A stretch of 64,000 nucleotides of DNA from assembly GCF_000018405.1 (NCBI RefSeq), contig NC_009943.1:1553001-1617000 (forward strand), given 5' to 3'. Position 1 is the stretch's first letter. The number at the start of each line of letters is the position of its first letter. The position numbers and the translations under genes are program-made. Shown piece after piece: positions 16,330 to 27,199 of the stretch. Under the pieces are notes generated by a model. The model was not told the DNA's origin. It searched no databases and saw only the letters and a program-made list of their open reading frames with translations. This DNA comes from Desulfosudis oleivorans Hxd3 (GTDB lineage Bacteria; Desulfobacterota; Desulfobacteria; Desulfobacterales; Desulfosudaceae).

Positions 16330-17175
16330 TCAGGCTTCCCCCGGTTCCTTGATATAAAGGATTTTGGCGAGCTTCTGCATGGGCATGCCCCGCCGGAAAA
16401 GCAGGAACTGGGCCAGCACAATAAAAAGCGGCACGCCGATCAGGTATCCCAGCAGGATGCTGCCGGTCAGGTCGCGCAGCCCCATGACCATCAGGGCCGC
16501 CACAATGGCCAGGCCCAGGCAGGCGACCCACTGGGCGCCGAAGGAAGCGGCCAGCAGGGGAATGGGGCCGGGCAGCCGGTCGGCCGGGATCGTGGGATCC
16601 TGGCGGGCCCCTTCGGGTATGAAGTTGATAACCGCGTAGATCAGCATGGGCGCGAAAAACACGGCCATGCCCACCAGGGTCCACCATACATTGCTTTTCC
16701 AGAAGAAGGCCAGGCCCATGTGCCTGCCCGGCTCCCACAGCACGCCGTCGTGAACCGAGGCGTCATAGAGGAACCGTTGGTACCCGGTGGTATCCCATCC
16801 GCACACCAGGATAAACCAGAACAGGATCCAGGCCCACATCCAGTTGGCATGGGCCGCGTAATAGTTTTTCCGGCGGATAAACAGCCAGGTGATGTAAAAC
16901 CCGAGAATCCCCTGGGTGATGTTGGTCACCGCGAAGCCGCAGACCAGCCATGCCGGCAGGTCCGTAAAAGTCGTTGCCACCTGCATGGTCTCCCATTGAA
17001 CAAACTGCCAGAGCAGGTAAATTCCGGAAGGCGCGAAAAGGATGGAGAGAAACAGCAGGGTAAAGGTGTACCACTTGTTAGTGAACGGCTTTTCCTGTTT
17101 GTCGAGCTGCCGGGCCGCGCAGGCGGCAAAACCGGCGCCAAAGGCATACGCCCATACCACATCAACCTGGACCAT
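16330..17175 (-). CDS. Polytopic membrane protein of unknown function
   Basis: A 281-residue protein with about seven hydrophobic helices (YTFTLLFLSILFAPSG, WMWAWILFWFILVCGW, NVWWTLVGMAVFFAPM and others) and many Trp and Phe residues. AAGGAGGTCCCCCC precedes ATG 17175. The gene was followed closely by an SDR gene that is now broken. The family is not recognised. Confidence 0.65.
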   Translation of the reverse strand: MVQVDVVWAYAFGAGFAACAARQLDKQEKPFTNKWYTFTLLFLSILFAPSGIYLLWQFVQWETMQVATTFTDLPAWLVCGFAVTNITQGILGFYITWLFIRRKNYYAAHANWMWAWILFWFILVCGWDTTGYQRFLYDASVHDGVLWEPGRHMGLAFFWKSNVWWTLVGMAVFFAPMLIYAVINFIPEGARQDPTIPADRLPGPIPLLAASFGAQWVACLGLAIVAALMVMGLRDLTGSILLGYLIGVPLFIVLAQFLLFRRGMPMQKLAKILYIKEPGEA

Positions 17176-17212
17176 GGGGGGACCTCCTTATAAAGGGGTT
17201 GGGTTACTCTTC

Positions 17213-17300
17213 GGTCTTTTATCTTACTCGCACTCTTACTCTTAGTCGTGCTCGTGCTCGTTCTCGCAATCGGTCACTTCGATACCGATCCCGATTGCGA
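17213..17300. repeat. CTCGTG/ACTCTT hexamer tract and 10-bp inverted repeat
   Basis: A run of imperfect six-base units (ACTCGC, ACTCTT, ACTCTT, AGTCGT, GCTCGT, GCTCGT, TCTCGC) is followed by TCGCAATCGG and its exact complement CCGATTGCGA (17264-17273 and 17291-17300). It lies upstream of the membrane protein gene, where the inverted repeat could be an operator. Confidence 0.5.
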
Positions 17301-17397
17301 TTTGGATAAGTCAATGAACTTTACCCTGGCTTTACAAAACGACCTGTCCGTTTTCCCGGGTTAAAAATTTTCAGATATCCCCCTTGAAGCCTTCCAT

Positions 17398-18414
17398 TCA
17401 GTTCAGCATTGCCTGAATCATCTCAACGGCAGAGGCCCGGCCGGGTTGGTCCCCATCAATGATGGCGTCAATCAGTTCCTGGTTGTTCGCGATTTTATCG
17501 ATGATCATTTCGTCCGTTGTGTACTGCCGGGCATGGGTGCGAAGAACGGTCTGCATGGCTTTCTCAAGCATCTCCCTGGACCCCCAGGAGAGGAAGACCT
17601 GCTCCATCATCACCCCGTCCCCATTGATGAGCAGGTCCACAATATTGGGGTCGTTTACGGCCCGGTCGATGATGGTTTCGTTGCGGCAATACTCCATCAG
17701 CCGGTTTTTGAGAATGGTTTTCACCCGCTGCGGGTCACTCAGGATCGATTCAAACAGCTGCCGGTCTTTTGAGTGCTTTGCCGCCTCCACGTATTTGTCG
17801 GTCTGCACCATGCGGCCCAGGTTCTGAAAAGTATTGTACAGCATGTGTTTTCCCACGAAATTTACCAGAAAGGCCGGCAGCAGGCCGCCCGGATCCGCGT
17901 AGTATGTATAAATCAGTCCGGTCTTTTCACGGGTGATATACTCAAACACATAGGAGCCGGAAAAGTCTTCCAGGCGCACAACGCCTCTTGGTACGGCAAT
18001 ACCCGAATCCTTCACCATGCTCAGGTCCACAATGCCGCGCGCCCTGTCAAGGTCGTAAACGGTGTCGGTTTTGACCACCAGGTCCCGGTTCTTGACAACC
18101 GGCAGGTCCAGAAGAATATGAAGGGTCCGGTTGTTTTCATCAATTTCGCTGATCAGGGTGGCCTTTTCGCACATGTCCATCCACAGGGGCATGGCCTCCA
18201 GGTCCCGCAGCACCTGGCCGAAGTTTTCCGCCCGGGCGTCAATAACGCAGATGGCCTTGAACTGGAGCAGCTTGCTGCCCGGATACACCCGCTGGTAGGT
18301 TTTGATATTGTTGCTTTCGTTGGTCAGCACCCAGTCGCTTTCAATATCGGCATGCAAAAGCGTTGTATGGGAGATAAACAGAAGAAAAAACAGAACACCA
18401 AAAAAATGTTTCAC
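17398..18414 (-). CDS. Secreted START-domain lipid-binding protein
   Basis: A 338-residue protein with an N-terminal signal peptide (MKHFFGVLFFLLFISHTTLLHA) and residues ~25-215 like a START/Bet v1 hydrophobic-ligand domain (NIKTYQRVYPGSKLLQFKA, LRDLEAMPLWMDMCEKA, FSGSYVFEYI, DPGGLLPAFLVNFVGK). The remaining ~120 residues are helical and repetitive (IDRAVNDPNIVDLLIN; IDKIANNQELIDAIIDG). It probably binds a lipid in the periplasm. Single-gene unit. Confidence 0.75.
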   Translation of the reverse strand: MKHFFGVLFFLLFISHTTLLHADIESDWVLTNESNNIKTYQRVYPGSKLLQFKAICVIDARAENFGQVLRDLEAMPLWMDMCEKATLISEIDENNRTLHILLDLPVVKNRDLVVKTDTVYDLDRARGIVDLSMVKDSGIAVPRGVVRLEDFSGSYVFEYITREKTGLIYTYYADPGGLLPAFLVNFVGKHMLYNTFQNLGRMVQTDKYVEAAKHSKDRQLFESILSDPQRVKTILKNRLMEYCRNETIIDRAVNDPNIVDLLINGDGVMMEQVFLSWGSREMLEKAMQTVLRTHARQYTTDEMIIDKIANNQELIDAIIDGDQPGRASAVEMIQAMLN

Positions 18415-18563
18415 ACACGCCTCCGTAACGGTTTTTGGTTTTAGACACTATTGTCGGCTTTTCACCCCGGGTGAAAAGTGATGGGGGGGATATTACCACA
18501 GAAAGCAGAAACAGTGAACATGCGGAATGTGTTGATCTGAAACAGAGGGGTTAGCAAGGAAGT

Positions 18564-18576
18564 GGGGGGGGGGGGG
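18564..18576. repeat. 13-base poly-G tract
   Basis: Thirteen consecutive G in an intergenic region, about 42 bases after the selenolipoprotein gene and 150 bases upstream of the START-protein gene. Such a tract can slip in length during replication. Confidence 0.8.
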
Positions 18577-18581
18577 AGAAA

Positions 18582-18610
18582 CGGCCCGGTCTGCTATTCA
18601 GACCGGGCCG
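18582..18610 (-). terminator. Hairpin after the selenolipoprotein gene
   Basis: CGGCCCGGTCTG and CAGACCGGGCCG form a perfect 12-bp stem with a five-base loop, starting eight bases after the stop codon. There is no T-run, so it may protect the 3' end more than terminate. Confidence 0.55.
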
Positions 18611-18617
18611 GGTGACG

Positions 18618-19277
18618 CTATTGAACAGCCGGTTCTATGGGTATGCCCGGTTCGGCCGCGGCCTTAAGCACAATATTCAGGTCGGCCTGCTTTCCGGCCC
18701 TGCCGTTCCGGTGGGCAAAGACCACCTGGTTGCCCGGGCCCATCACAAAAAGGCCGCCCTGCTGCCAGAGATCGCCGGCCTTGCGTCCCTGGTGAAAGCC
18801 CCGGAACATTGTCTTAAATCCCCGTCCGATGGAGCACGGGCCAAGGGTTCGCCAGAACCCGCGTTTCAGTCTAAAGGCGTTGTAAGCGGCAAGGGACGGA
18901 TCCAGGTACACTTCTCCCTCAAATTTGAACTTTTCGATAAACACGCGGGCCTGCTCCGGTGTGCCACTGCCCACCGCCACCAGTGCCACACCCATCTCAT
19001 CGAGCTGTTTCTTCACGTTCATAAGGTCAGCAGCCTGCTGACGGGCAAACATTCACCCAAAGTGGCGCAAAAACACCAGCACCACCCGGCGGGTTTCCCA
19101 GATCGTTTCAAGGGCCACGGCCTGGCCCTCCATGTTCTGTACTGTCAGGGTGGACATTGTGCCACCCAGCTCACTGTAGTCCATCGTTTCCATCGACTTT
19201 TCCCCTGTTGTTGAACATCCTGTTAAAAGAAAACCGCACATCATCAGAACCAAAAAACTTTTTTTGATCATGGCCAT
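18618..19277 (-). CDS. Peroxiredoxin-like (PRXL2/AhpC-TSA) selenolipoprotein, UGA read as Sec75
   Basis: A 219-residue lipoprotein if the TGA at 19053-19055 is read as selenocysteine; upstream and downstream parts share one frame. The signal peptide with lipobox LTGC (residues ~5-22) anchors it to a membrane. Around the Sec it reads VFLRHFGUMFARQQAADL, which aligns with the GCxxC redox site of PRXL2 (FAM213) thioredoxin-fold proteins: the first Cys is Sec and the second is Ala. Then come DEMGVALVAVGSGTP, EVYLDPSLAAY and LWQQGGLFVMGPG. It would reduce peroxides or thiols outside the cytoplasm. AGGAGTCAA precedes ATG 19277. It is the last gene of a unit with a CpxRA-like two-component system. 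Confidence 0.85.
19026..19055 (-). promoter_or_regulatory. SECIS-like element for the peroxiredoxin-like selenoprotein
   Basis: Ten bases after the TGA comes a perfect 7-bp stem GTCAGCA/TGCTGAC with loop GGC. The loop begins 17 bases after the TGA and starts with G. The geometry is the same as in the GrdB-like gene. Confidence 0.75.
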
Positions 19278-19299
19278 TTGACTCCTTTCTGTTTGATTT

Positions 19300-19527
19300 T
19301 TACGACATGCGACGCCCGGTATTTCCCAGATACCGGTGAATCGTTGCCGCAACATATATAATAAGGATCGTACTGATCGGCGCGAACGGGCATAACGCCT
19401 TATATCCGAATATTGAAAAGTCCTGCGCTCGGCTGTATGGCAGCATGGTCAAGACACCCAGAATAGCCAGCACTACAGACACCACCCTTAACACGTTTCT
19501 TCTCGTCTCCTTTTCCATTGGTTTCAT
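19300..19527 (-). CDS. Small membrane protein
   Basis: A 75-residue protein with two hydrophobic segments (VVSVVLAILGVLTMLPY and APISTILIIYVAATI). Its start overlaps the kinase stop by ATGA, showing translational coupling, and the selenolipoprotein gene follows. Family and role unknown; a kinase accessory protein is possible. Confidence 0.6.
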   Translation of the reverse strand: MKPMEKETRRNVLRVVSVVLAILGVLTMLPYSRAQDFSIFGYKALCPFAPISTILIIYVAATIHRYLGNTGRRMS

Positions 19528-20897
19528 CCTTTTTGTTTTTTGATACGAAAACCAAATCGGGTAATCCCGTTTTCCCTCGCGCAGTCAATGTCCCCCATAT
19601 GAAGGGTCACGATTTTCCTGGCAATGGCCAGTCCCAGGCCTGCGCCGCCGGTTTCGCTGTTCCGGGAGGGGTCCACCCGGTACAGGGGCTCAAAAATCCG
19701 CTCCCGGTCTGCCTCGGGCACACCGGGCCCCGTGTCTGAGACAAAAAAACGCACGCGGTCTCCCGCATTCTCCGCGCCGATTGTTATCGTGCCGCCCGCC
19801 GGTGTATGGCGAAAGGCATTATCCAGAAGATTGACAAAGACCTGGGTCAGCAGTTCCCGGTCGCCTTCTATTTCCGGCAATTCCCGGTCACCGTCGGCGG
19901 CCAGATGAATGTTTTGGACCTCGGCCACCGGCAGGTACCGCTCATGCACACCGGCGACAAGGCGCCAGGGGGATATACGGCCCATGGAAGGAGTAAACCC
20001 CGGCAGGTTCATTCCTGAGTAGGCGGCCATGTTGGCCACCAGCCGGTCCATGGAAACAATTTCTGTTTCAATGCCTTTAAGATAGTTCGCCGCCCTGTCG
20101 CCGGAAACATGTTTGTGCAACAGCTCCGTGCCCAGGCGAATCCGGGTCAGGGGGGAGCACAGTTCATGGGATATGTCGGCCAGCAGCTGTTTGCTGGACC
20201 GGATCATGGCATCCACCGACAGGCTCATTTCGCGAAACACCCGAAACAGGGTGCCGATCTCATCCTTGCGGGCATACGCCGGGACCGCGTTAAAATCGCC
20301 GGCGCTCATTTTTTCAAGCCCCCGGGTGAGGTCAGACAGCGGCCGGGTGATGCTCTTGGACAAAGGATAGACCGCCCCGGCAAGAACAGCGCCGATCACC
20401 AGAAGCCCCGCCAGAAACGCGACATGATGCTTGTGTGTGGAAAAGTGGCGGGCCGAATACAGGTAGAGCGGATCGTTGCCCGGCCCGTGGAGGGGTGTCA
20501 CGTACACCACCGGCTTGCCGGAGTGGCTGCTCTGTACAAACAGTCCCTTCTGCCTGACATCAGCGACCCACCTTTCAGGCAGTTCAAGGCGCTTTTTCGC
20601 AAGAGCATCTGAGGCAAGAATGGGCTCGCCGGCGGCATTCAAAAGCGCCGTCTCCACCCCCAACCGGCCAGACACCAGTTGAAAAAAATTCAGGAAGTCT
20701 TCTTCCGGGGCGTTGCTTTTAATACAGGTCTCCACCATGGACCCGATAAAGCCATTGTGGCTTCTGAGCATGGTATGCACGTCACGGGCCACCGGCCTGC
20801 CCACGGTGATATAAAACCAGAGGGTGACGGCGACCATTGCCGCGGCCAGCAGCATGATAAAGTTGATGGCTATTCTTGTGTACAGTCTGTCGCTCAT
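19524..20897 (-). CDS. Membrane sensor histidine kinase (CpxA/BaeS-like)
   Basis: A 457-residue protein. TM1 (residues ~8-28) and TM2 (~160-182) enclose a periplasmic sensor of ~130 residues. HAMP follows (~180-235), then the dimerisation domain with the phospho-acceptor His in DISHELCSPLTRIRLG, then the ATPase domain with N-box NLLDNAFRHTP and G-boxes DTGPGVPE and GGAGLGLAI. The start at 20897 follows GGGAGCC; the frame stays open upstream without a ribosome site. It lies 197 bases after its response regulator and is coupled to a small membrane protein and the selenolipoprotein, which suggests it senses envelope or redox stress (inference). Confidence 0.88.
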   Translation of the reverse strand: MSDRLYTRIAINFIMLLAAAMVAVTLWFYITVGRPVARDVHTMLRSHNGFIGSMVETCIKSNAPEEDFLNFFQLVSGRLGVETALLNAAGEPILASDALAKKRLELPERWVADVRQKGLFVQSSHSGKPVVYVTPLHGPGNDPLYLYSARHFSTHKHHVAFLAGLLVIGAVLAGAVYPLSKSITRPLSDLTRGLEKMSAGDFNAVPAYARKDEIGTLFRVFREMSLSVDAMIRSSKQLLADISHELCSPLTRIRLGTELLHKHVSGDRAANYLKGIETEIVSMDRLVANMAAYSGMNLPGFTPSMGRISPWRLVAGVHERYLPVAEVQNIHLAADGDRELPEIEGDRELLTQVFVNLLDNAFRHTPAGGTITIGAENAGDRVRFFVSDTGPGVPEADRERIFEPLYRVDPSRNSETGGAGLGLAIARKIVTLHMGDIDCARENGITRFGFRIKKQKG

Positions 20898-20982
20898 GAT
20901 GGCTCCCGTGGTCCGGGTACTTATCTGGCTTGCCGGACCCATGAAAGTTTATAGCAGGTTTGTGTAACGAAAATATGTCGGG

Positions 20983-21011
20983 AAATGTAAAAAAAGGGAG
21001 GTAAATGTAAA
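20983..21011 (-). promoter_or_regulatory. Direct repeat AAATGTAAA, candidate response-regulator box
   Basis: AAATGTAAA occurs at 20983-20991 and 21003-21011, 20 bases apart (two helical turns), between the response-regulator and kinase genes. OmpR-family regulators bind such direct repeats, and GTAAA pairs are typical of CpxR. The cognate regulator at 21095-21799 may control the kinase-selenoprotein part through it. Confidence 0.45.
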
Positions 21012-21094
21012 GATTTCGTAAGCAGGGGGCTTGATCAGCGGAAAGGGGAAGAGTGAGGGGGGCAGTGCAAAGGGTTGGGCTCTGTCCGGCTATT

Positions 21095-21799
21095 TTACTC
21101 GGCCCACATATACCCTTTCCCCCATACGGTTTTGATATAGCGGGGCGCGGAGGGGTCATCCTCCAGCTTTTTTCGAATGCGGCTGATATGCACGTCAATG
21201 GAGCGGTCAAAGGTTTCAAAGTCACGCCCGCTGGCAAGGTCCAGCAGACGGTCCCGGGTGAGCGGGGTCCCTTTATGTGAAATAAGGGCGTTGAGGATAT
21301 CGGTCTCCACCCCTGTCATGGCAATCTCCCTGCCGGACTTGCGCAATACGCGGCCGGCAAAGTCGATCTCAACCGAGCCGAACACCATGGCGCAGGCGGA
21401 GGGGGATGATACCGGGGCCGCTTCCGCGCTTGCCGTTGCCCGCCGCAACACCGCTTTTATTCGGGCCAGCAGTTCCCGGGGGTTGAAGGGCTTGTGCATA
21501 TAATCATCCGCCCCCAGCTCAAGGCCGATAATGCGATCGGCCTGGTCCTCTCTGGCGGTGAGCATGATCACCGGCACCTGGGAGATCGCCCGGATTTTTT
21601 TCAGTGTCTCAAATCCGTCGATGTCCGGCAGCATGATATCAAGCACAACAATATCGCAGGGCGTACCGGCGGCCACGCTTTTTATTCCATCCAGGCCCGT
21701 CAGCGCGAACGCCACCTCCAGATGGCTTTCCTCAAAATAGTCGCGCAGCAGCGCCTGAAGGGCTTTGTCATCATCAATAATAAGAATGCGGTGGGTCAT
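21095..21799 (-). CDS. OmpR-family response regulator
   Basis: A 234-residue protein. The N-terminal receiver has the acidic pair in LIIDDD, the phospho-Asp in VVLDIMLPDIDG, MLTA and the switch Lys in MHKPFNP. The C-terminal winged helix (residues ~135-230) has HISRIRKKLEDDP and VWGKGYMWAE. The start at 21799 is chosen because it starts the receiver fold; the frame stays open upstream into the preceding gene. Located 38 bases after glgP and upstream of its kinase. Confidence 0.9.
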   Translation of the reverse strand: MTHRILIIDDDKALQALLRDYFEESHLEVAFALTGLDGIKSVAAGTPCDIVVLDIMLPDIDGFETLKKIRAISQVPVIMLTAREDQADRIIGLELGADDYMHKPFNPRELLARIKAVLRRATASAEAAPVSSPSACAMVFGSVEIDFAGRVLRKSGREIAMTGVETDILNALISHKGTPLTRDRLLDLASGRDFETFDRSIDVHISRIRKKLEDDPSAPRYIKTVWGKGYMWAE

Positions 21800-21837
21800 G
21801 TGGCGTCTCTTTGAAATGTCCGGCCCGGCAGCTCGGG

Positions 21838-24348
<2,511 letters not shown>

Positions 24349-24578
24349 GGGAAAACTCCATGTGGGTATGTTGAAGGACTTGCCTTTCGCCTGACTGCGC
24401 CAACCGGCTGAAGGGGGACAGAAACCGCACATTGTGCCCTATGGTTATGGCAAAGCGCTGAAATCTTGTCAAGAAGAAAGCCCATGCCTGCCGTCCGTAT
24501 AACCGCCCATGAAGACCCGGTCTTTAGTAAACCAGAAGTGGTCTTTACCCCGATTCGGCGGGGGGCAGGATGCCGGGC

Positions 24579-25202
24579 TTACTTACTGCCGGTGTTTATC
24601 CGGGTTGAAAAGAAGGTGTAGATGATGTCGGCCAGGGACTCTATCAGGCGGGATTCTTCGATCTCCGGGCCGATGAACTTGGCGGTGTGGGCCGCGTGTT
24701 CCACGGTGTTGTGTGCGATGATGGCTGCGGCATAGGGGTCCCGTATTCGAAGCCGGTCTTTGTTGGCTTCAATCAGGGCCATGATCTGCTCCACCTCCCG
24801 GCGTCGCTCCCGTTCATAGACACGGTTGATGTCCGGATCCGAGTACCTCAGGGCATGGGTCTGGCTCAAAAACCGGGGGGCTATATCGTAGGCGGCAAAT
24901 ACATTGGTGATGATGGATTGAACGTTGTCACGGGTCAGGGCGTCTGTCGCATAAGTGCCCAGGTCTTTCCAGATGACCGCGTAGGTCTGATTAAGAAAGG
25001 TTTCCAGAATCTCCAGCAGGAGCTGCTTTTTGTTTTTAAAATAGGCATAGAAGCTGCCGGTGGAAACCCCGGCCTTCTGGGCTATTTCTTTTGAGTTGGT
25101 GCCGTGAATCCCTTTTCTGGAAAACAGAAAAAGGGCCGCCTTCTCAATTTTTTTCTTTGTTTCCAGGCTTCGCTGCTGCCTGGGAATCCTGACCGTGCTC
25201 AT
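24579..25202 (-). CDS. TetR-family regulator next to the alcohol dehydrogenase gene
   Basis: A 207-residue protein with an N-terminal helix-turn-helix (KIEKAALFLFSRKGIHGTNSKEIAQKAGVSTGSFYAYFKNK) and an all-helical ligand domain. The start at 25202 follows AGGAAAAT. Divergent from the alcohol dehydrogenase gene, with two ATGAA-N6-TTCAT palindromes in between, which suggests autoregulation and control of the neighbour. Confidence 0.88.
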   Translation of the reverse strand: MSTVRIPRQQRSLETKKKIEKAALFLFSRKGIHGTNSKEIAQKAGVSTGSFYAYFKNKKQLLLEILETFLNQTYAVIWKDLGTYATDALTRDNVQSIITNVFAAYDIAPRFLSQTHALRYSDPDINRVYERERRREVEQIMALIEANKDRLRIRDPYAAAIIAHNTVEHAAHTAKFIGPEIEESRLIESLADIIYTFFSTRINTGSK

Positions 25203-25244
25203 GATATTGATTTTCCTGTTTTGCAATCCGGGTGTAAGACTAAA

Positions 25245-25260
25245 ATGAATTAAAGTTCAT
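25245..25260. promoter_or_regulatory. Candidate TetR operator ATGAA-N6-TTCAT
   Basis: ATGAATTAAAGTTCAT, with half-sites six bases apart, lies 43 bases upstream of the tetR-like start. Same half-sites and spacing as the second palindrome at 25309-25328. Confidence 0.6.
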
Positions 25261-25302
25261 TTTTTATATACACTAAAATTATTGTTATTGCAAAAAAATT
25301 TC

Positions 25303-25331
25303 TTGACAATATGAATCTTATTTCATATTTT
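25303..25331 (+). promoter_or_regulatory. Promoter with operator in its spacer
   Basis: TTGACA (25303) and TATTTT (25326) are 17 bases apart and face the alcohol dehydrogenase gene. The spacer is filled by the palindrome ATATGAA-N6-TTCATAT (25309-25328), the usual place for a repressor to exclude RNA polymerase. Confidence 0.65.
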
Positions 25332-25371
25332 CTTTGCATTCAGAAACGACTCTTGCCAGGTAAGGAGGCGT

Positions 25372-26595
25372 ATGCGGGCACTTGAACTCAACATCTCTCC
25401 TTTGCGGTTTGCCGCGGCCAGGACCTGCGCGGCCCTGTTCGGAAAGACCTCCTTTTACCGGGGCCCCGGCCGTACCGTCCGGCTGGTGGACATTCCTGAA
25501 CCCTCCCTGCCCGGTGCCGACTGGGTGAAAATTCAAACCTGTTATTGCGGACTCTGCGGCAGCGATTTAAACCTGATCATGCTGCACGATTCACCCAGCG
25601 CCCAGCCCTTTACCTCTTTTCCCTGCATCATGGGCCATGAGTTTGTGGGCCGCATCGTGGAGGCTGGCGCCGGTGTTCAGGGGTTTGCCACTGGCGACGC
25701 CGTGGCGGTCAACCCCACCATCGGGTGCGAAATACGGGGCATATCGCCGCTCTGCCCGGCCTGCCGGGCCGGCCGGCCGGGAAACTGCGACAACCAGGCC
25801 ATGGGCCGGTTTTCGCCGGGCATGTTTTTAGGCCTGATCTCCGATTTAAACGGCGGATTCGCGCCTTACGTGGTGGCCCATAAAAGCCAGCTCTTTCATA
25901 TTCCGGACAGCCTGGCCCTTAAAACAGCGGTCATGACCGAGCCGGTGGCCGTGGCCCTTCAGGCAGTGCTGGACAATCCGCCCGGCGCGGACGACACCGT
26001 CCTGGTGATCGGCGGCGGCGTGATCGGCAACCTGATCGTGCAAAGCGCCCGGGTTCTGGCTCCGGGCTGCCGCATTGCCGTGGTGGAACCCTCGCCCCTG
26101 GCCGCGGACCTTGTTCAGGACCTGGGGGCCGACGCGGTTGTTCGGCCCGGCGAAATTTTTGACGCGGCCGTTGCCATGACCGGGGGGGCCCTCTACCGGC
26201 CCATGCTGGGAGCGCCGATTCTAAAGGGCGGGTTTGACCGGGTGTATGACACCGTGGGCAGTTCCGCCACCCTGAACACGGCCATGCGGGTGACGGCGGC
26301 CCTGGGCACGGTCAGCGTGGTGGGCATCGGCAGTACGGTAAAGCTCGATCCCACGCCGCTGTGGCTGAAGCTGCAGACCGTCAAAGGGGTCTATGCTTAC
26401 GGCATGGCCGACTGGCAGGGGGGGCCGCGCCATGTGTTCGACATTGCCATGGAACTTATGGCCCGGGGGCAGATTCAGACCGACCGGCTGATCACCCATA
26501 CCTTTCGGATGGAAGAATACCGACGCATGCTGGCGGTCAACATGAACAAAGCAAAACACGGGGCCATAAAGAGCGTGGTGGCGTTTGTAGATTGA
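25372..26595 (+). CDS. Zinc-dependent alcohol dehydrogenase family protein
   Basis: A 407-residue medium-chain dehydrogenase. Catalytic zinc ligands are in YCGLCGSDLN and MGHEFVGRI, a structural-zinc-like loop is SPLCPACRAGRPGNC, and the Rossmann motif is VLVIGGGVIGNLIVQSA. An N-terminal extension of ~35 residues precedes the domain. AAGGAGG lies just before ATG 25372. With the downstream SCP2-like and ThDP-enzyme genes it may form a catabolic unit under the divergent TetR regulator. Substrate unknown. Confidence 0.85.
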   Translation: MRALELNISPLRFAAARTCAALFGKTSFYRGPGRTVRLVDIPEPSLPGADWVKIQTCYCGLCGSDLNLIMLHDSPSAQPFTSFPCIMGHEFVGRIVEAGAGVQGFATGDAVAVNPTIGCEIRGISPLCPACRAGRPGNCDNQAMGRFSPGMFLGLISDLNGGFAPYVVAHKSQLFHIPDSLALKTAVMTEPVAVALQAVLDNPPGADDTVLVIGGGVIGNLIVQSARVLAPGCRIAVVEPSPLAADLVQDLGADAVVRPGEIFDAAVAMTGGALYRPMLGAPILKGGFDRVYDTVGSSATLNTAMRVTAALGTVSVVGIGSTVKLDPTPLWLKLQTVKGVYAYGMADWQGGPRHVFDIAMELMARGQIQTDRLITHTFRMEEYRRMLAVNMNKAKHGAIKSVVAFVD

Positions 26596-26608
26596 TGAAT
26601 TTTTTACC

Positions 26609-26685
26609 GTCATTGCGAGCGCAGCGAAGCAATCTTGGACAGATGCGGAGGAGATTGCTTCGTCGCATTCGCTCCTCGCAATGAC
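26609..26685. repeat. TCATTGCGAGCG dispersed hairpin repeat
   Basis: GTCATTGCGAGCGCAGCG, then AAGCAATCTT, is followed by AGATTGCTTCGTCG and CTCCTCGCAATGAC, forming a long imperfect stem 14 bases after the alcohol dehydrogenase gene. A decayed half (CTCCGCAATGACGGG) follows near 26717. This repeat type is known from many unrelated bacterial genomes; its function is not settled. Confidence 0.8.
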
Positions 26686-26780
26686 GGAAGGGGCTGGCGC
26701 AAAGATGAAATACACGTTGCTCCGCAATGACGGGAAATACATATTTCTTGTAATGACCTTTATGGAATAGGGAGATCCAT

Positions 26781-27137
26781 ATGAGACTGTCGATTCTGCT
26801 GTTTTTTATCTACCAGGTGCTGTGGATCGCCTCCAGGGTGAACACCCGGTTCAAGGCCTTTATTCGCAAGGCAAAGGTGCGGCTGATGATAAAGACCGCC
26901 GACGGCCGCCATGCCCGGCTTTTTGTGTTTGACCAGGGCAGGGTCTCAACCGCCACCGGACCGGACCATGATTTTGACGCAGCCCTGGTGTGGCAGGATC
27001 CCGGCACAGCGGTGTCGGTCATGCTCAAGCGGAGCCAGGAGGCGGTGTTCTATGCCGCGGCCGAAGGAAAGCTCAAGGTGGAGGGCATGAGCGTCTATGC
27101 CCTGTGGTTTGACGAGGCGGTCAAGCAGGCCATGTGA
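26781..27137 (+). CDS. SCP2-like small protein
   Basis: A 118-residue protein. A hydrophobic N-terminal segment (LSILLFFIYQVLWIA) is followed by a domain resembling the SCP2 sterol-carrier fold (ADGRHARLFVFDQGRVSTATG, DAALVWQDPGTAVSVMLKRSQEAVFYAAAEGKLKVEG). It would bind a lipid or acyl-CoA at the membrane. AGGGAGATCCAT is before the start. The call rests on pattern only. Confidence 0.6.
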   Translation: MRLSILLFFIYQVLWIASRVNTRFKAFIRKAKVRLMIKTADGRHARLFVFDQGRVSTATGPDHDFDAALVWQDPGTAVSVMLKRSQEAVFYAAAEGKLKVEGMSVYALWFDEAVKQAM

Positions 27138-27199
27138 ACCCTTGGCCCCTCGAACCCTTATAGAAAGATACACACATCATATCCATACAGGAGGCGGCA

